Of a DNA stretch of 64,000 nt, positions 44,601 through 54,989 are shown one piece after another. Position 1 is the stretch's first letter; every line of letters starts with the position of its first letter. The notes beneath the pieces were generated by a model. That model was given only the letters and a program-made list of their open reading frames with translations. It had not been told where the DNA came from and ran no database searches. The stretch covers positions 17,931,874-17,995,873 of the forward strand of contig CM069455.1 of the NCBI GenBank assembly GCA_035610835.1. Direction: 5' to 3'. Source of the DNA: Ophiura sarsii. Its lineage: Eukaryota > Echinodermata > Ophiuroidea > Amphilepidida > Ophiuridae. Position numbers and translations under genes: made by a program.

Positions 44601-44842
44601 ACTCTCTAAATGTAAAAGAGCTAAACCTCACTCTTTCGAGAGCTCTAGGAAGGACGGCTCTTCTAAGAAGTAGAGTTCACTCTTTTCAGAGTGATTTTTT
44701 TTCACTCTTTTTGAGAGTGATTTCCACTCTTTTCAGAGTGATTTTAACTCTTTTAAGAGTGAACTTCGCTCCAAAATAAAAAGAACTGTCCCGCCTAGAG
44801 CTCTCGAAAGAGTGAGTTTTAGCTCTTTTACATTTAGAGAGT
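44601..44842. mobile_element. Hairpin MITE with ACTCTCTAAATG ends
   Basis: Terminal inverted repeats of ~50 bases begin ACTCTCTAAATGTAAAAGAG and include CTCACTCTTTCGAGAGCTC. The centre is a series of small palindromes (cactctttttgagagtg, cactcttttcagagtg). Non-coding. Confidence 0.8.
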
Positions 44843-44849
44843 TGCAACA

Positions 44850-45215
44850 TTCCTGTTGAGAGTTAAGTCCGTTTCGCGAACGGTTACTAGGCTGTATGCG
44901 GCCATTCGCAGCCCGTCGCTAAGCTTATATATAAGATGGTCGACGTTCACCACCGTCCATCACCGCCCTGCGAATGGGCGCGAAACGGGTGCGAACGGGT
45001 GCGCCGTCCTTGTACCGTCTTCATACCGGGCTCTCATCGTTCGCCGCCGCTTTTACTCACCCGCCAGGAGTTTTGAGCATGTTCAAAACTCCGGTGGCCG
45101 GCAAAGTCCCCTGAACGTGTTCAACGGACGGGAAACGGTCCACCGTGTGTGCCGCCGTCCGCACCCATTTTTCACACGGTAAGGGTCGCCCAGCTCACAC
45201 GGATACATGTGAGGG
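44850..45215. repeat. GC-rich repeat with CGAACGG/CCGTTCG palindromes
   Basis: Contains gttttgagcatgttcaaaac (a near-perfect palindrome at 45070-45090), repeated gcgaacgggtgcg and cgccgtcc strings. It gives a 109-codon Arg-rich frame that I do not consider a gene. Probably a DNA transposon fragment. Confidence 0.5.
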
Positions 45216-45530
45216 CACGATGTTGTTGAAAATCAAAATATTGAAATAAAACGTTTCCGTCAGAGAACAACAGTAGTATACTAGACTTGGAGATATCACC
45301 GTTCTGTGTAGTTATACAGTTCAACGTAGCATACAAACCCGGAAGACGATTTCAACAAAACTAAAAACGTTTTGCTAATTCGCACTTCGTATCCACACCA
45401 AAACATGTACGAGTAGTGTTTCATAATCGATTTCCCCATCCCAGCGGTTACATTCGTAAATCATAAGTCATAAGCTTTGTTCTTGTGTCTATTCTACCGC
45501 AGATCTTCTGGTTACATATACCTCATTCGG
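45216..45530 (-). promoter_or_regulatory. Orphan 5' flank of Ig member C
   Basis: It matches the first ~350 bases upstream of members B and D (gatgttgttgaaaatcaaa, gtatactagacttg, gttatacagttcaacgtagcata, cgattt.cccatcccagcg). The start codon itself is not preserved. Confidence 0.75.
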
Positions 45531-45551
45531 TGCGACGGCGTCATCCCGTTT

Positions 45552-45750
45552 TCAAAGGGGGTGGGGTGGGGGAAGGGGGTGGGGGAAGGGGGTGGGGGAC
45601 ACGAGTGGCGGCTTATGGGTGTTTGTAAACCGATTGACAACCGGCGTGAAGCGCCGTTGCATCCCTATGCGATGCCACGGGGGGGGGGGGGGGGTGGGGG
45701 GGGGGGGGGGTCTGAGGGGGGGGGGGGGTCTGAGGGGGGGGGGATGTGGC
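45552..45750. repeat. G-rich low-complexity tracts
   Basis: Long G runs at 45560-45600 and 45680-45745 flank a short unique segment. They can form G-quadruplexes on the plus strand and produce spurious Gly- or Pro-rich frames. Confidence 0.85.
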
Positions 45751-45813
45751 CCTCTCATATATGCAATGAAAATGGTGCATACTTTTAACCACATGTTTTA
45801 CGAAATATGCATA

Positions 45814-46590
45814 GTCGTGCACAGGATTTTGTTACCAGAGGGGCTTAAAAATAAATGTCAGTGAGTATGCATGATTGACTAATCATAACGCGGTAACGCG
45901 GACAGGGGGAGTCAGAGCCCCCCTTGGAATTAAGTTTTTTGTTCAATTTACGAACCCATTTGGTGCGATTTGGTGTGTACTTTTGACCAAAATTTGATTG
46001 AAAAGCCTTCACTTCATTTCCAACCAAAATTGGCTTATTATCAATATCATCCAAAATTCGCATACATTTAACGGTACTCGCGTGGAGCGCAAAAATATTG
46101 CCTATTGTAAAAGGAAAGGTTTAAAAACCGTTCCTGAAGCCATGTTGTTAAGCTTGATTGATAATTTAAACTGTGAAACTATAAACGCCTATTTTAATAC
46201 TAAAAAGGTACAGAAAACGTTTCTGAAGCCATCTTGTACCAATTTGATAACAAAGTAGTAAAAATAATTAGCGCGGAGCGTGAACAAAATTGAAGCTTGA
46301 ATAATAAATAAACAGCTGAAACTAATTCGCGCGTAGCGCAAAAAAATGGCTATTTTAACACTAAAAGGTCCAGAAAACGTTTATGAAATCATCTTGTTGA
46401 AATTCAATAACACAAAATTAAAAATAATTCCCGCGGAGCGCGAAAACATTGGCTATTGTTAAAATAAAGGTTTAGAAAAACGTTCCTGAAGCCATCTTGT
46501 TAAGCCTGGATAATAAATAATCAGTCAAACTAATTCGCGCCTAGCGCGCAAAAAAATGTATATTTTAACAATAAAAGGTGTGTATCTTCT
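45814..46590 (+). repeat. GCGCGYAGCGCGC repeat family, block 1
   Basis: About five degenerate ~105-bp units: cgcgyagcgcgcaaaaa, attttaacactaaaa, gtccagaaaacgttt and gaagccatcttgttaa. The left border (gcatagtcgtgcacaggattttgttaccagaggggcttaaaaat) is shared with block 2 at 57866. Confidence 0.8.
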
Positions 46591-46828
46591 ATCAGATACA
46601 CGCTATCAGATACACCAGGCCCTAAAATAAGTGTGGTGCCAGTATACATAATGTGCAATTGAGATTGATTGGAAAATGTGCAGTTGAAGAAAAAAATGCA
46701 GTCCAAATGTTGGCACACAAAGCTCAAAACATTCAATAATCAAAACTGTAATGTTCATGAACTCATTAACTTAAATGATAATTTAGAAATATAACTTTGC
46801 ATAATAGCTTTTCTCACTATTTCTATCA

Positions 46829-47600
46829 TTGAGTGCATTGCCATGTCATACAGGTTGTGGATTTCAATGTGTTAGAAGCCATATTATTGGTTACTGTGAT
46901 CATGTGTACAATGTTCAGCAAAAGGTAAGAGCTACATCTTTGAAGTTCCATAATATTTGCTCCACCATTCCCTCGGTTTGCACCGTCACAAACCTGATCC
47001 CCGATCTCTGCGTGTTCTGGGAGAATTCACGGAAACTGGTCATCATCTGATCATCGAACTCACAGTGCCCTTTGAACTCAATCTTGAGAAAGCGCACACA
47101 AGAAAATCTGACAAATACGCCGCTCTGGTTGCTGATATTCAGAACAATGATTTTGAGTGTGAGTTGGTCGCCCTTGAAATTGGTAGCCGTGGTTACATAT
47201 CCCCTCACAATCTTGGTAGACTCAAATATATACTCAAACTGTTCAATAACCCCACTAATTTTAAAATGTTCCGGGACAACATCACCAAACTATCTATTCT
47301 GTCATCTTTCTCGATTTTCCATGCTCACAAGGAACCCACATGGGACAATTATATAACTCTCAACGTGCAATCATAATGGTTTACTGCAGGGCAGGTCCCT
47401 TTTATATGAATATCTATTTTTTAATGTTTTAACACGTCTGTTTTGTTTATCATGTTGTGTTTAGTTTGTCCCCATTATCCCTGCGTTCGTCCACCTAAAT
47501 GGAGAACTGATCTGGGATTTACATGTTTTCCTTTATTGTGTATCAATTCTGTATGTGTAACTTTTATGATGCTAATAAAGTGATGTGATATATATATAAA
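46829..47600 (+). mobile_element. 3' fragment of a non-LTR retroelement with restriction-like endonuclease signature
   Basis: First a Cys/His knuckle (CHTGCGFQCVRSHIIGYC, 46829 onward). After a frame shift near 46955 comes an open frame to 47376 with HRHKPD, IIELTVPFE, the AHTRKSDKY stretch and EIGSRG. The order C..C-H-C knuckle, KPD, E/D-x-TVP, K-x-x-KY matches the restriction-like endonuclease at the C-terminus of R2/R4/NeSL-type elements. No reverse transcriptase is left. A 200-base 3' segment follows, ending in AATAAAG and a TA repeat near 47590. A tandem family function is not implied; this is an isolated insertion. Confidence 0.6.
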
Positions 47601-49190
47601 ACTTATGTTTTAGCGACCTAAATTTAAATTAAAAAAATCCAATTGCTACTATTGACCAGCAGCCCAGACCAGTTTAATCAATCGATCAACTAACCAGATG
47701 ACCCAAAATATGGTCCCTATGCTCACTAACTTAGAATTGACCTAGACAAAATATTGAAAATATCACTTCAAAGTAATTTTGAAAAATAAGGTGATAGAGT
47801 TACACAATCTGTCGCTGAGTTATGTAAATTGTAGAGAAATATATAGCTGATTATTATCCTTATGAAGTAGGCCTATGAGTAAGTCAACATGTTCAAAATT
47901 TGCTCTCATTTTGGGCTTTTACAAATCACCAGAGGGAGACCTTATGTTGGTTTTTAATGAAATTTGATTCTGAAATAATTCTTGGAATAATGCTGTAGCC
48001 AAGCCATTAACTTAATTTACAACACATTGTCGAATTGTTACCATAGATAATTTCATTTGACCAACCGCACCACTTCCTTAATAGATCCCTCCTCAATAGC
48101 CCAACACTGTGCCTTTCTAAACCTTGGTGGCAAAGACGGGCTCTAGTGTGTGATTCGGTCGCATATTGCTACGCTCGCAGCTCGGTACCAGCGCTTCTTT
48201 AAGGATGTACCATATCTTGTAGTTATATCTGTGCATAGTTTTGCTCCTCTTTTATTAGTTTATTTACGATACTGGCAATCTGTAGAGGGTAGTTGATTGA
48301 AAATAACACCTCTCCATTCGTGATTTTACGTTTGTATCGCTCCATTCGTACACAATAATGGAGCGAAATAACAATAGGGTGAGGTCTCAGGTGTGTATTA
48401 ATTAAATTAAATATTACATCAACTTATGATATTAATTATCCTATAATAATCAAATTTCTACTTATTTATCCTACTTTGAGTGAAATTGAGCCGTTATTAG
48501 AGATCATCAACAAAACTTGGTTATGCATAACTAACTTGAAACACGGATAGATTACACTGTGGAAACCAAGATGGCCGTTATTGTTCTCCAGCTGGCTGAA
48601 TGTTTTGATCATAAAGCATAATATATCTATTAGTTACTGTAAGTAATCTATGTACATTTTATAACCTCAGTGTAAACTGAAACAGTCAAAACTTGACTCC
48701 TAAATTACTTAAATCATGACCACTGTACACACTGCTGTATGGGTGCTGAATACTGTCCCTGCCAGGAAAAGTCCTTAAAGGTCCTTAAATAAGACTATTT
48801 AGAGTTAATGAATAAACTGATCTTCATCATTGATAGTTGTAGCCTAGTGAATAAACTCTATTGGATCATCAGACAATCTTGTTAACATCGTAGGTCTTGT
48901 ATTATTAGTAAGCTTAATATCACATTCACAGCCAGTCTAGAGTTCCACAAATTTCACTTATAGTACAGCTTCAGAATACTATTAATTTGACATCGTAAAT
49001 AACCTGATTAATTACAGTACTGTAATTATTACCCAACATGGTGTGTGTGTGTTTTATAGTAGATGATTGTTTAAGTCCTGCTGAGTGAGAGGTGTCCTAC
49101 TGTGAAAGTGGTCTGTATATATATATTGAGGTGTAGGCTGTGCAGGGGTGTGTATAGCAGAGTTCTGCCACATAAATCATCACTAATAGT
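47600..49190. other. Intergenic sequence, nothing recognised
   Basis: AT-rich, with no frames of note, no arrays and no Ig homology. Confidence 0.4.
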
Positions 49191-49319
49191 ACTGTCGATG
49201 AGTTCCTTCCTTATACATGTTATAGATACCAAACAAAACAAATGAAAACGGTACAGGGTTTAGGCATACCAAAAACCAGTTCCCGTTACAATCTATAATA
49301 TGATACGGAGTTGCCAAAT

Positions 49320-49510
49320 TTCATCCACACCCAAAACGAGATGTCTCCGTATCGATTGTTTTCCCATTTCAGTCTAAAAGCGCTTACATTATAATTCGTA
49401 AGCATAGTTAGGTTTATTCTTCTGTCTATTTTGGCGCACATTTTCTGGTTACATTTCCCACCCTTTTCTCACCCTGTGAGTTGGCCTGATGCCAGCCCGT
49501 TTTGGAATAT
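49320..49510 (-). promoter_or_regulatory. Orphan Ig-gene 5' flank without a gene
   Basis: It matches the upstream block of members B and D (cacccaaaacgagatgtctcc, ttcttctgtctattttggcgca, attttctggttacat, ggcctgatgc). No receptor coding sequence follows downstream (towards lower coordinates). It marks a lost family member. Confidence 0.6.
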
Positions 49511-49514
49511 AATG

Positions 49515-50825
49515 TTCACCCCGGGTGTTCACGTTGTCACGTGAGTCTTCTCTGTGGAGAGGAAGTTACAGCTCAAAATCACACTAAACTGATACTACCT
49601 TTATGCATGCTTTATGTAAACGTTCACAAATTAATACAGGCGATTGGCAAATGATTTGGGAAGTGTAACAAATTATTATTAATAATATACCAAATATTAT
49701 ATTGTGATTTATTTTTAAATTGTCAGACTTCAAAAGCTATACTCATTAATTATATTAAAACACAACGATCAATTTAAGAAATGTAAATACCTCAAAACTA
49801 TCAACAACATTTTTATTGTTTACAATATTCATAAGCTACGATTTTACAATTGCATTGGTTTAAAACGGCATTGACACCGAACAAAGAAATGTAGCAAAAC
49901 AAGAAGATTCTTTAAAAAAGACAACCATCGCTCAGATGAGGTAGATTAAAAGCTAATATTAAGTTTTAAAAGAGTCTTATCGTAGAAGTAGTTCGACCAC
50001 GATCAGATCTTATAATGTCCCTAGCTCTGGTCTCCCGATGGGACTATACATATGTAGCAGCTAGTTGTGATACAATGTAGATAAAGTATTGAAACTGTCA
50101 CTGATATAATGGCTATACATGGTGAGCCTAGCTACCCTAAAATGCTAAACATGCATAGCTAAATGAGAATGTACCCGAGCGTGACTAAAGCCACTGCATT
50201 TATACCAGTCACTGAACTTATCATTGACATTATTATAAACTAATTTTAGGTTGGATATTTACATTACAGTGGTACATTGTACAGAGATGACTTGTGTGAG
50301 GTCATATTGTGTTAAGGATAGTGTTAGCTTGAACACCGCATTCGGAAGGCTGTTATATATAGATAAAATGACAACTTAATAGCGCACTTTGACCGGGGGT
50401 CCAAAAACAAAATTAAACATCTACGATGAAAAAGGCAACTTGGTAATGGGTCAATGAGAATGGCGAGCATTGGTTTACTATGTGTTTGTTACACGTGAAT
50501 AATCTGATTTGAGTCCAATTTCATTTTTCTAATCTACACGGTGATGCATCGTAGATACAGCGAAAAACCCTATGTTATGTTAATTTATTCTATTAGTTCT
50601 GAAGATAGAAGCCAAATTCATTTCAAGTTTTCTCATAAACAGCACACGAACTTCAGATGTAGTAAACCTTTAATAAAAATTCAACGACTTTGTTGCTTGT
50701 ACTTTTGTAGCATCAAAGCGAAACATGCTTTAGGCCCAAAACTGTGTAAAGGTATGAGACAATTTTTGCCTTCTTTTGATACAAACATCTAAATTTTGAT
50801 AGGGGAAAGTGATCTATTCGAGGAC
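49515..50825. other. Intergenic sequence, nothing recognised
   Basis: AT-rich. 50520-50760 weakly resembles the 3' flank of member B (near 40860-41030: tctcataaa-cagcacac, catc..gaaacat-cttt-aggcccaaaa), consistent with duplicated intergenic DNA. Confidence 0.4.
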
Positions 50826-50869
50826 AGATCTAAAAGTTCTGGGTACATGTACGGTGGCAGAACAATCAT

Positions 50870-50965
50870 GTTTGTTCGATAGCATATCCAACGAGAAAGT
50901 AACTGGACCAAACGAGTTAAATATTTCCATATACCCGACTATCGTCATTGGGTCTTCGAGCCTTA
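50870..50965 (-). pseudogene. Remnant of an Ig-receptor tail and 3' flank
   Basis: gttcgatagcatatccaacgagaaag, then agttaaatatttccatatacccgacta, repeats the last codons and 3' flank found again at 51000-51050. It then jumps to cgagccttacagatttctcc, the start of another 3' flank. Almost the whole gene between has been deleted. Confidence 0.6.
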
Positions 50966-51014
50966 CAGATTTCTCCATGCGTATGTTTTTCATTTTTTCA
51001 AACGTCACAAAAAG

Positions 51015-52448
51015 TTAAATATTTCCATACACCCGACTATCTTCATTAGGTCTTTCATATACATTTGTTTCAGCGTAGTCGTAGAGTTCTTCCTCGTTCT
51101 TCTGCATTTTTCTGTTGTCTTTCCCTAATCCGCTGTTGGATTCCAGATCTTTATCAACACTAAGCAGGTTGAGGTCGGTGTACTCCTGTCCTGTATTCTG
51201 CTCAACGTTCAGGTCTTGGTATTCATCGTTTGGTGTATCATTGACATTCGCTTGGTTGACTTGAGGCTGTACAACCGACTTGACGCGGCACACTGAAACA
51301 TCTTGGTGGGACACTTTTGTTGTCTCATTTTGTCGGACTTTTCGATAAAAGAAAATAGCGATACCGGCTATTGCAGCGCAGACAACGATCATGACTACGA
51401 ACGCACCAATCCAACCGATGTTTGAATCAGCACGTATTCCGCGCGGGTTGTTCACGGTTTCGTTTCGGCTTTCTGTCTGATTAAAGACAACAACAAGTTC
51501 AGCATTTGCCTGTATCCAATAGTCATCAAACAAGGCATAACACGAAATCACAGTCCCATTGTCCTCGGCAAGCGTCGGGTTGATACGAAAAGCTGCTCCA
51601 ACAGAAAACCTTCTTGAAGGTGGTATTTGAGGTTCCGTAAGCCATAGCCATTTTAAGGGCTTCATATCGTTCGGGGCATTGAACACGCAATCAAAACCAG
51701 CTTCACCATAGGCGTTGGCGCTAAACATTGACGGTCGTATGTCGGCACGCAAGGTGGACTTAGCTTGAATAGTACAGTTTTGCATGTAAGAAAACTCTGA
51801 ACCATTTGCACTACACGTGAATGTATCCGTAATTCTAATCTGTGAGTATTGCAGAGAAATGTCAGAGGTTAACATGTCGGTGACCGTGTTCGTTGTCGTC
51901 AATGGAATATCAAGCGCGTTATTGTCCGTCGTCGTCCAGATGAGAGATACTGGAGGGTTGCCGGTCTCAGAGAAACAAGACAATGTAACATTGTTATCCA
52001 TGGGGCTTGTTTTAAATGAACAAATCGGAAACCGACTGCTGGGATAATAAAGTACATTGATAGTAACTGACTGTTCATCGAGTAGATTATTCCCACCGTA
52101 TAAACCGCAAGTGTAGGTTCCACTATCATTTCGTGATATCGATTTAATCGTAAGATCAATTCGTTCACGTCGTCCACGAACGGTAGTGTCTGAGCGATTT
52201 CCGAATTCATTGTCCAGAAAATCCTCATTTCTGGTAAGGTTGTGGCCATCTTTACTCAAAATGAAATAAAAGCCAAAGCCATATTTCGCTTCAATGGAAA
52301 AACACGTGAGTGTAATGGAACTTCCAATCCGTGGGTTTGAAGAAGGGTCAATGCGAAAGTAGTCAATATAACTTAAACAATTACAAGGACTCGGGTGTAA
52401 ATTAAAAAACAACAGAACCAAAACTATTTTTTTAAGTGTCACCGTCAT
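51015..52448 (-). CDS. Intact Ig-superfamily receptor (member D), single exon
   Basis: 477 residues. The start at MTVTLKKIVLVLL is chosen because it aligns with the starts of members B and F; the frame opens further upstream without homology. Signal peptide 1-24. Domain 1: Cys49 and Cys114 with DSGTYTC. Domain 2: Cys143, Cys158, Cys212 and Cys225 with SLIWTTTD. Domain 3: Cys254 and Cys303 with WLWLTEP. Membrane segment about 344-367, then FYRKVR. Tail tyrosines: 410 (YQDL), 423 (YTDL), 456/458, 464 and 474 (YGNI, the last residues). YxxL-x9-YxxL fits ITAM spacing, and Y474 fits a Grb2-type YxN site. It should be a type I cell-surface receptor signalling through tyrosine kinases; the ligand is unknown. 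No introns, unlike most multi-Ig genes. It sits in a tandem array with B, C, E, F and G, all on the minus strand. Confidence 0.93.
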   Translation of the reverse strand: MTVTLKKIVLVLLFFNLHPSPCNCLSYIDYFRIDPSSNPRIGSSITLTCFSIEAKYGFGFYFILSKDGHNLTRNEDFLDNEFGNRSDTTVRGRRERIDLTIKSISRNDSGTYTCGLYGGNNLLDEQSVTINVLYYPSSRFPICSFKTSPMDNNVTLSCFSETGNPPVSLIWTTTDNNALDIPLTTTNTVTDMLTSDISLQYSQIRITDTFTCSANGSEFSYMQNCTIQAKSTLRADIRPSMFSANAYGEAGFDCVFNAPNDMKPLKWLWLTEPQIPPSRRFSVGAAFRINPTLAEDNGTVISCYALFDDYWIQANAELVVVFNQTESRNETVNNPRGIRADSNIGWIGAFVVMIVVCAAIAGIAIFFYRKVRQNETTKVSHQDVSVCRVKSVVQPQVNQANVNDTPNDEYQDLNVEQNTGQEYTDLNLLSVDKDLESNSGLGKDNRKMQKNEEELYDYAETNVYERPNEDSRVYGNI

Positions 52449-53600
52449 GATTCTCACCATCCGATGTTGTTCAAAATCAAATTGAAATGAAATGTCACCC
52501 TCTAAACTACAGTATACTAGACTTGGTGATACGCTCGTTGGGTAGTTATACAGTTCAACGTAGCATACAGATCCGGAACAGTGACGAACAAGTCCACACC
52601 ATGCACCCAAAATGTGTACGAGTGGTGTTTCCTAATCGATTTTCTCATCCCACCGCCTAACATGCCGTGTTGTAAGCTGTATTCTTCTGTTTATTTTTGC
52701 GCAGATTTTCTGAGGTTTTTCAGGTTACAATTCTCAGCCGGTGAGTCACGTCGGCCTGATGCGAAGCTTTTGGAAATGTTCGAGTTGGTAGAGATACCAT
52801 AGAAGAACGAGAGTTGTAACTTATGATTTGAAAAGCGGCACGTCCGGCTACGAGATAAGGAAGAATAGTCCGACTATTACCAACTTTAGACAGGTCTGCG
52901 CAAAGCGCTGCATAATATAATTATGTCGAATCAGGGAAGTGTGAAAAAACACAATTGTCACTACTTCCGTGTGTACGGTGAAACATGCAAGTTCAACTTG
53001 ACGATTATAAAATATGATAGAGTTGACTGAGCCTTCATTGAATAAGCAAACATGTATCGTGGTCCTGGAATAGTAAACATTCATACATTAAATAATTGAC
53101 ACCATCAACACAACATAAACGTATGATTCCACAATTAATATTTGCCTTATCTAAATATGAAACACTCCCGGAAATATTAAACTGTGGTTTATTTTCTTTA
53201 ACCTGCTGAATTAATGGCAAAACTGTTGATTTAAAAAAAAAACCTAAGTAGACAAAATTATTGGTTGAGTGCCAATGATGGGGGTTTGCTGTTGCACAGA
53301 GTAGTCTCCTTTCCTTTCAAAAAGAACCGGTCATCTGTGTTCTATTGTAGCGGACCGTATTTTCTTGATTTCTAACCAGGGTTTCCAAATGTGAAGTAAA
53401 CAACATCATATTATTAAAATAATCGTCTGACAAGCCATATGACGTCATGGATTTAGTTTATGCCAGCAGTTACTAAGATGAGTTCGCCGGCTTGGTATTT
53501 GTATGCCAAGGTTCGGTGACGTGTCGTAGAGATTTACAGCGCTTTATAAGAGGTTAGAAGGTTTACGAGCGAATATCTAAAGGTTCTGGGTATGGTGGAG
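52449..53600 (-). promoter_or_regulatory. Conserved 5' flank of Ig member D
   Basis: Collinear with the flank of member B over about 1.1 kb: gtatactagacttgg, gttatacagttcaacgtagcata, ttatgatttgaaaagcggcacg, ctgacaagccatatgacgtcatgg and ggttctgggtatggtggagac. At 53600 it meets the 3' flank of member E, so the duplicated unit is gene plus intergene, about 2.6 kb long. No TATA box at a convincing distance. Confidence 0.55.
53440..53447. promoter_or_regulatory. CRE-like TGACGTCA, Ig member D flank
   Basis: Same palindrome and context (catatgacgtcatgg) as in member B's flank. Confidence 0.4.
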
Positions 53601-53689
53601 ACAAAATCGAGTCCTGGCAATGTCTAATGCGTATGTCTTTCATTTTTGTTCGATAGCATACGGTATATCCAATGAGAAAGCAAATAGAT

Positions 53690-54248
53690 TCAAACGTCAT
53701 TTCCATACACCCGGTTCTCTTCATTGGGTCTTTCATACAAGTTGGTCTCAGCGTAGTCATAGCAGAGCTCTTTCTCGTCCTTCTGCATGTTTTTGTTGTC
53801 TTTCCCTAAACCGCTGTTGGATTCTTGATCTTTACCATGTTTACCAGCACTAAGCATGTTAAGTTCAGTGTATTCCTGCTCTGTATTCTGCTCGACGTTC
53901 AGGTCTTGGTATTCGTCGTCTGGTGTGTCATTGACATTCGCTTGATTGACTTGAGGCTGTACAACCGACTTGACGCGGCGCACCGAAACATCTTGGTGGG
54001 ACAATTTTGTTGTCTCATTTTGTCGGACCTTTCTATAAAAGAAAATAGCGATACCGGCTATTGCAGCGTAGACAACGGTCATGACTACGAACGCATCAAT
54101 CCAACCGGTGTTTGAATCAGCACGTGTTGGCTTTCGTCTGATTAAAGACAACAACAAGTTCAGCATTTGCCTGTAACCAACCAATAGTCATCAAACAAGG
54201 CGTAACACGAAATCAGGGTTCCATTGTCTTCGGCAAGCGTAGGGTTCA
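53690..54248 (-). pseudogene. Ig-receptor relic (member E): end of domain 3, membrane, tail
   Basis: The frame from 54184 encodes the stalk, membrane segment (IDAFVVMTVVYAAIAGIAIF) and full tail with DDEYQDL, QEYTEL, CYDYAETNLYE and RVYGN. Just upstream, short deletions remove part of the ESRNETVNN stalk, and a small duplication sits near 54178. Homology ends at 54248 within domain 3 and jumps to sequence matching the 57165 flank of member F. So a deletion fused the 3' third of a receptor to an upstream flank. The tail remains readable, but there is no signal peptide or Ig domain. Confidence 0.85.
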
Positions 54249-54358
54249 AGAGCGTTGTGGTATGTATTCCGATCAATGCTGGTTGATAAAAGGAAGTTAA
54301 GAGTGAATCAGGTGAGAATCAAATCCGGAGTAGAATGTGAACGAAGTCCGGGATAATA

Positions 54359-54958
54359 CAGGGCGTTTCAATAATAGTGTCCCATGAATTAGAAATTAAC
54401 ACTTTCCACGCGGCTATTGGTTTTATCAAATACATAACAGATTTTTCAGAAACCTTTCAGAAAAGTCTATCTCAAGGATTACTGAACCAATACTAGGCAT
54501 GTTCGTACTTATTTCAATGCATTTATCATGGTTATTCCTTAATCTGTTAATGGCAATGAAATTCAATAATCTTGACATTTTTGGAACATTTTGTGACATT
54601 TTGAAATGTCGTCTGCAGACGCCTGAAAAGTGTTAATTAAAAATACATCCTAACTTTCAAGATTAAGTATGTAGAGTATTATTAAATTTATTGATTATGT
54701 TTAATTACACACTGAAAGGTGATTATAATATAAGGGTTATGCCAGCATATGAAAAGTGGCCAACGCGGAATTTGACATTGCCTGAGTAGATTTGCCATAA
54801 TTTGATAACGCAAGCTCGAAAATTGATAGAAACAATTCTTATGACCCATTACAGATTGCTGATCATCATTATTACTATTAGTACTTTACGTCGAACTTTG
54901 TATTTTTCCTGGCCACACTTATCATGTTTTACATGGGACACTTTTTTGACACGCCCTG
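54359..54958. mobile_element. TA-flanked mariner-like MITE, copy 1
   Basis: The ends are CAGGGCGTTTCAATAATAGTGTCCC and its approximate complement (gggacacttttttgacacgccctg), with TA on each side. A second copy is at 57267. Both copies sit in homologous flanks, so the insertion predates duplication of that segment. Confidence 0.75.
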
Positions 54959-54989
54959 TACGTGAAACCAGTAGACCCTGTTCAAAAAG

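Noticed and set aside
44856..45182. 109-codon Arg-rich gene
   Set aside because: Arises from GC-rich palindromic repeat sequence lying between the split halves of Ig member C. No motif is recognised.
45477..45864. Gly-rich or Pro-rich proteins on either strand
   Set aside because: Products of G homopolymer runs with no homology.
51817..52047. Plus-strand frames across the Ig genes
   Set aside because: Antisense shadows of the conserved Ig coding sequence. They recur only because the genes are paralogues.
51015..52448. Classical ITIMs at Y410 and Y423
   Set aside because: The -2 positions are D and Q, not I, V, L or S. The spacing of the pair fits an ITAM-like arrangement better.
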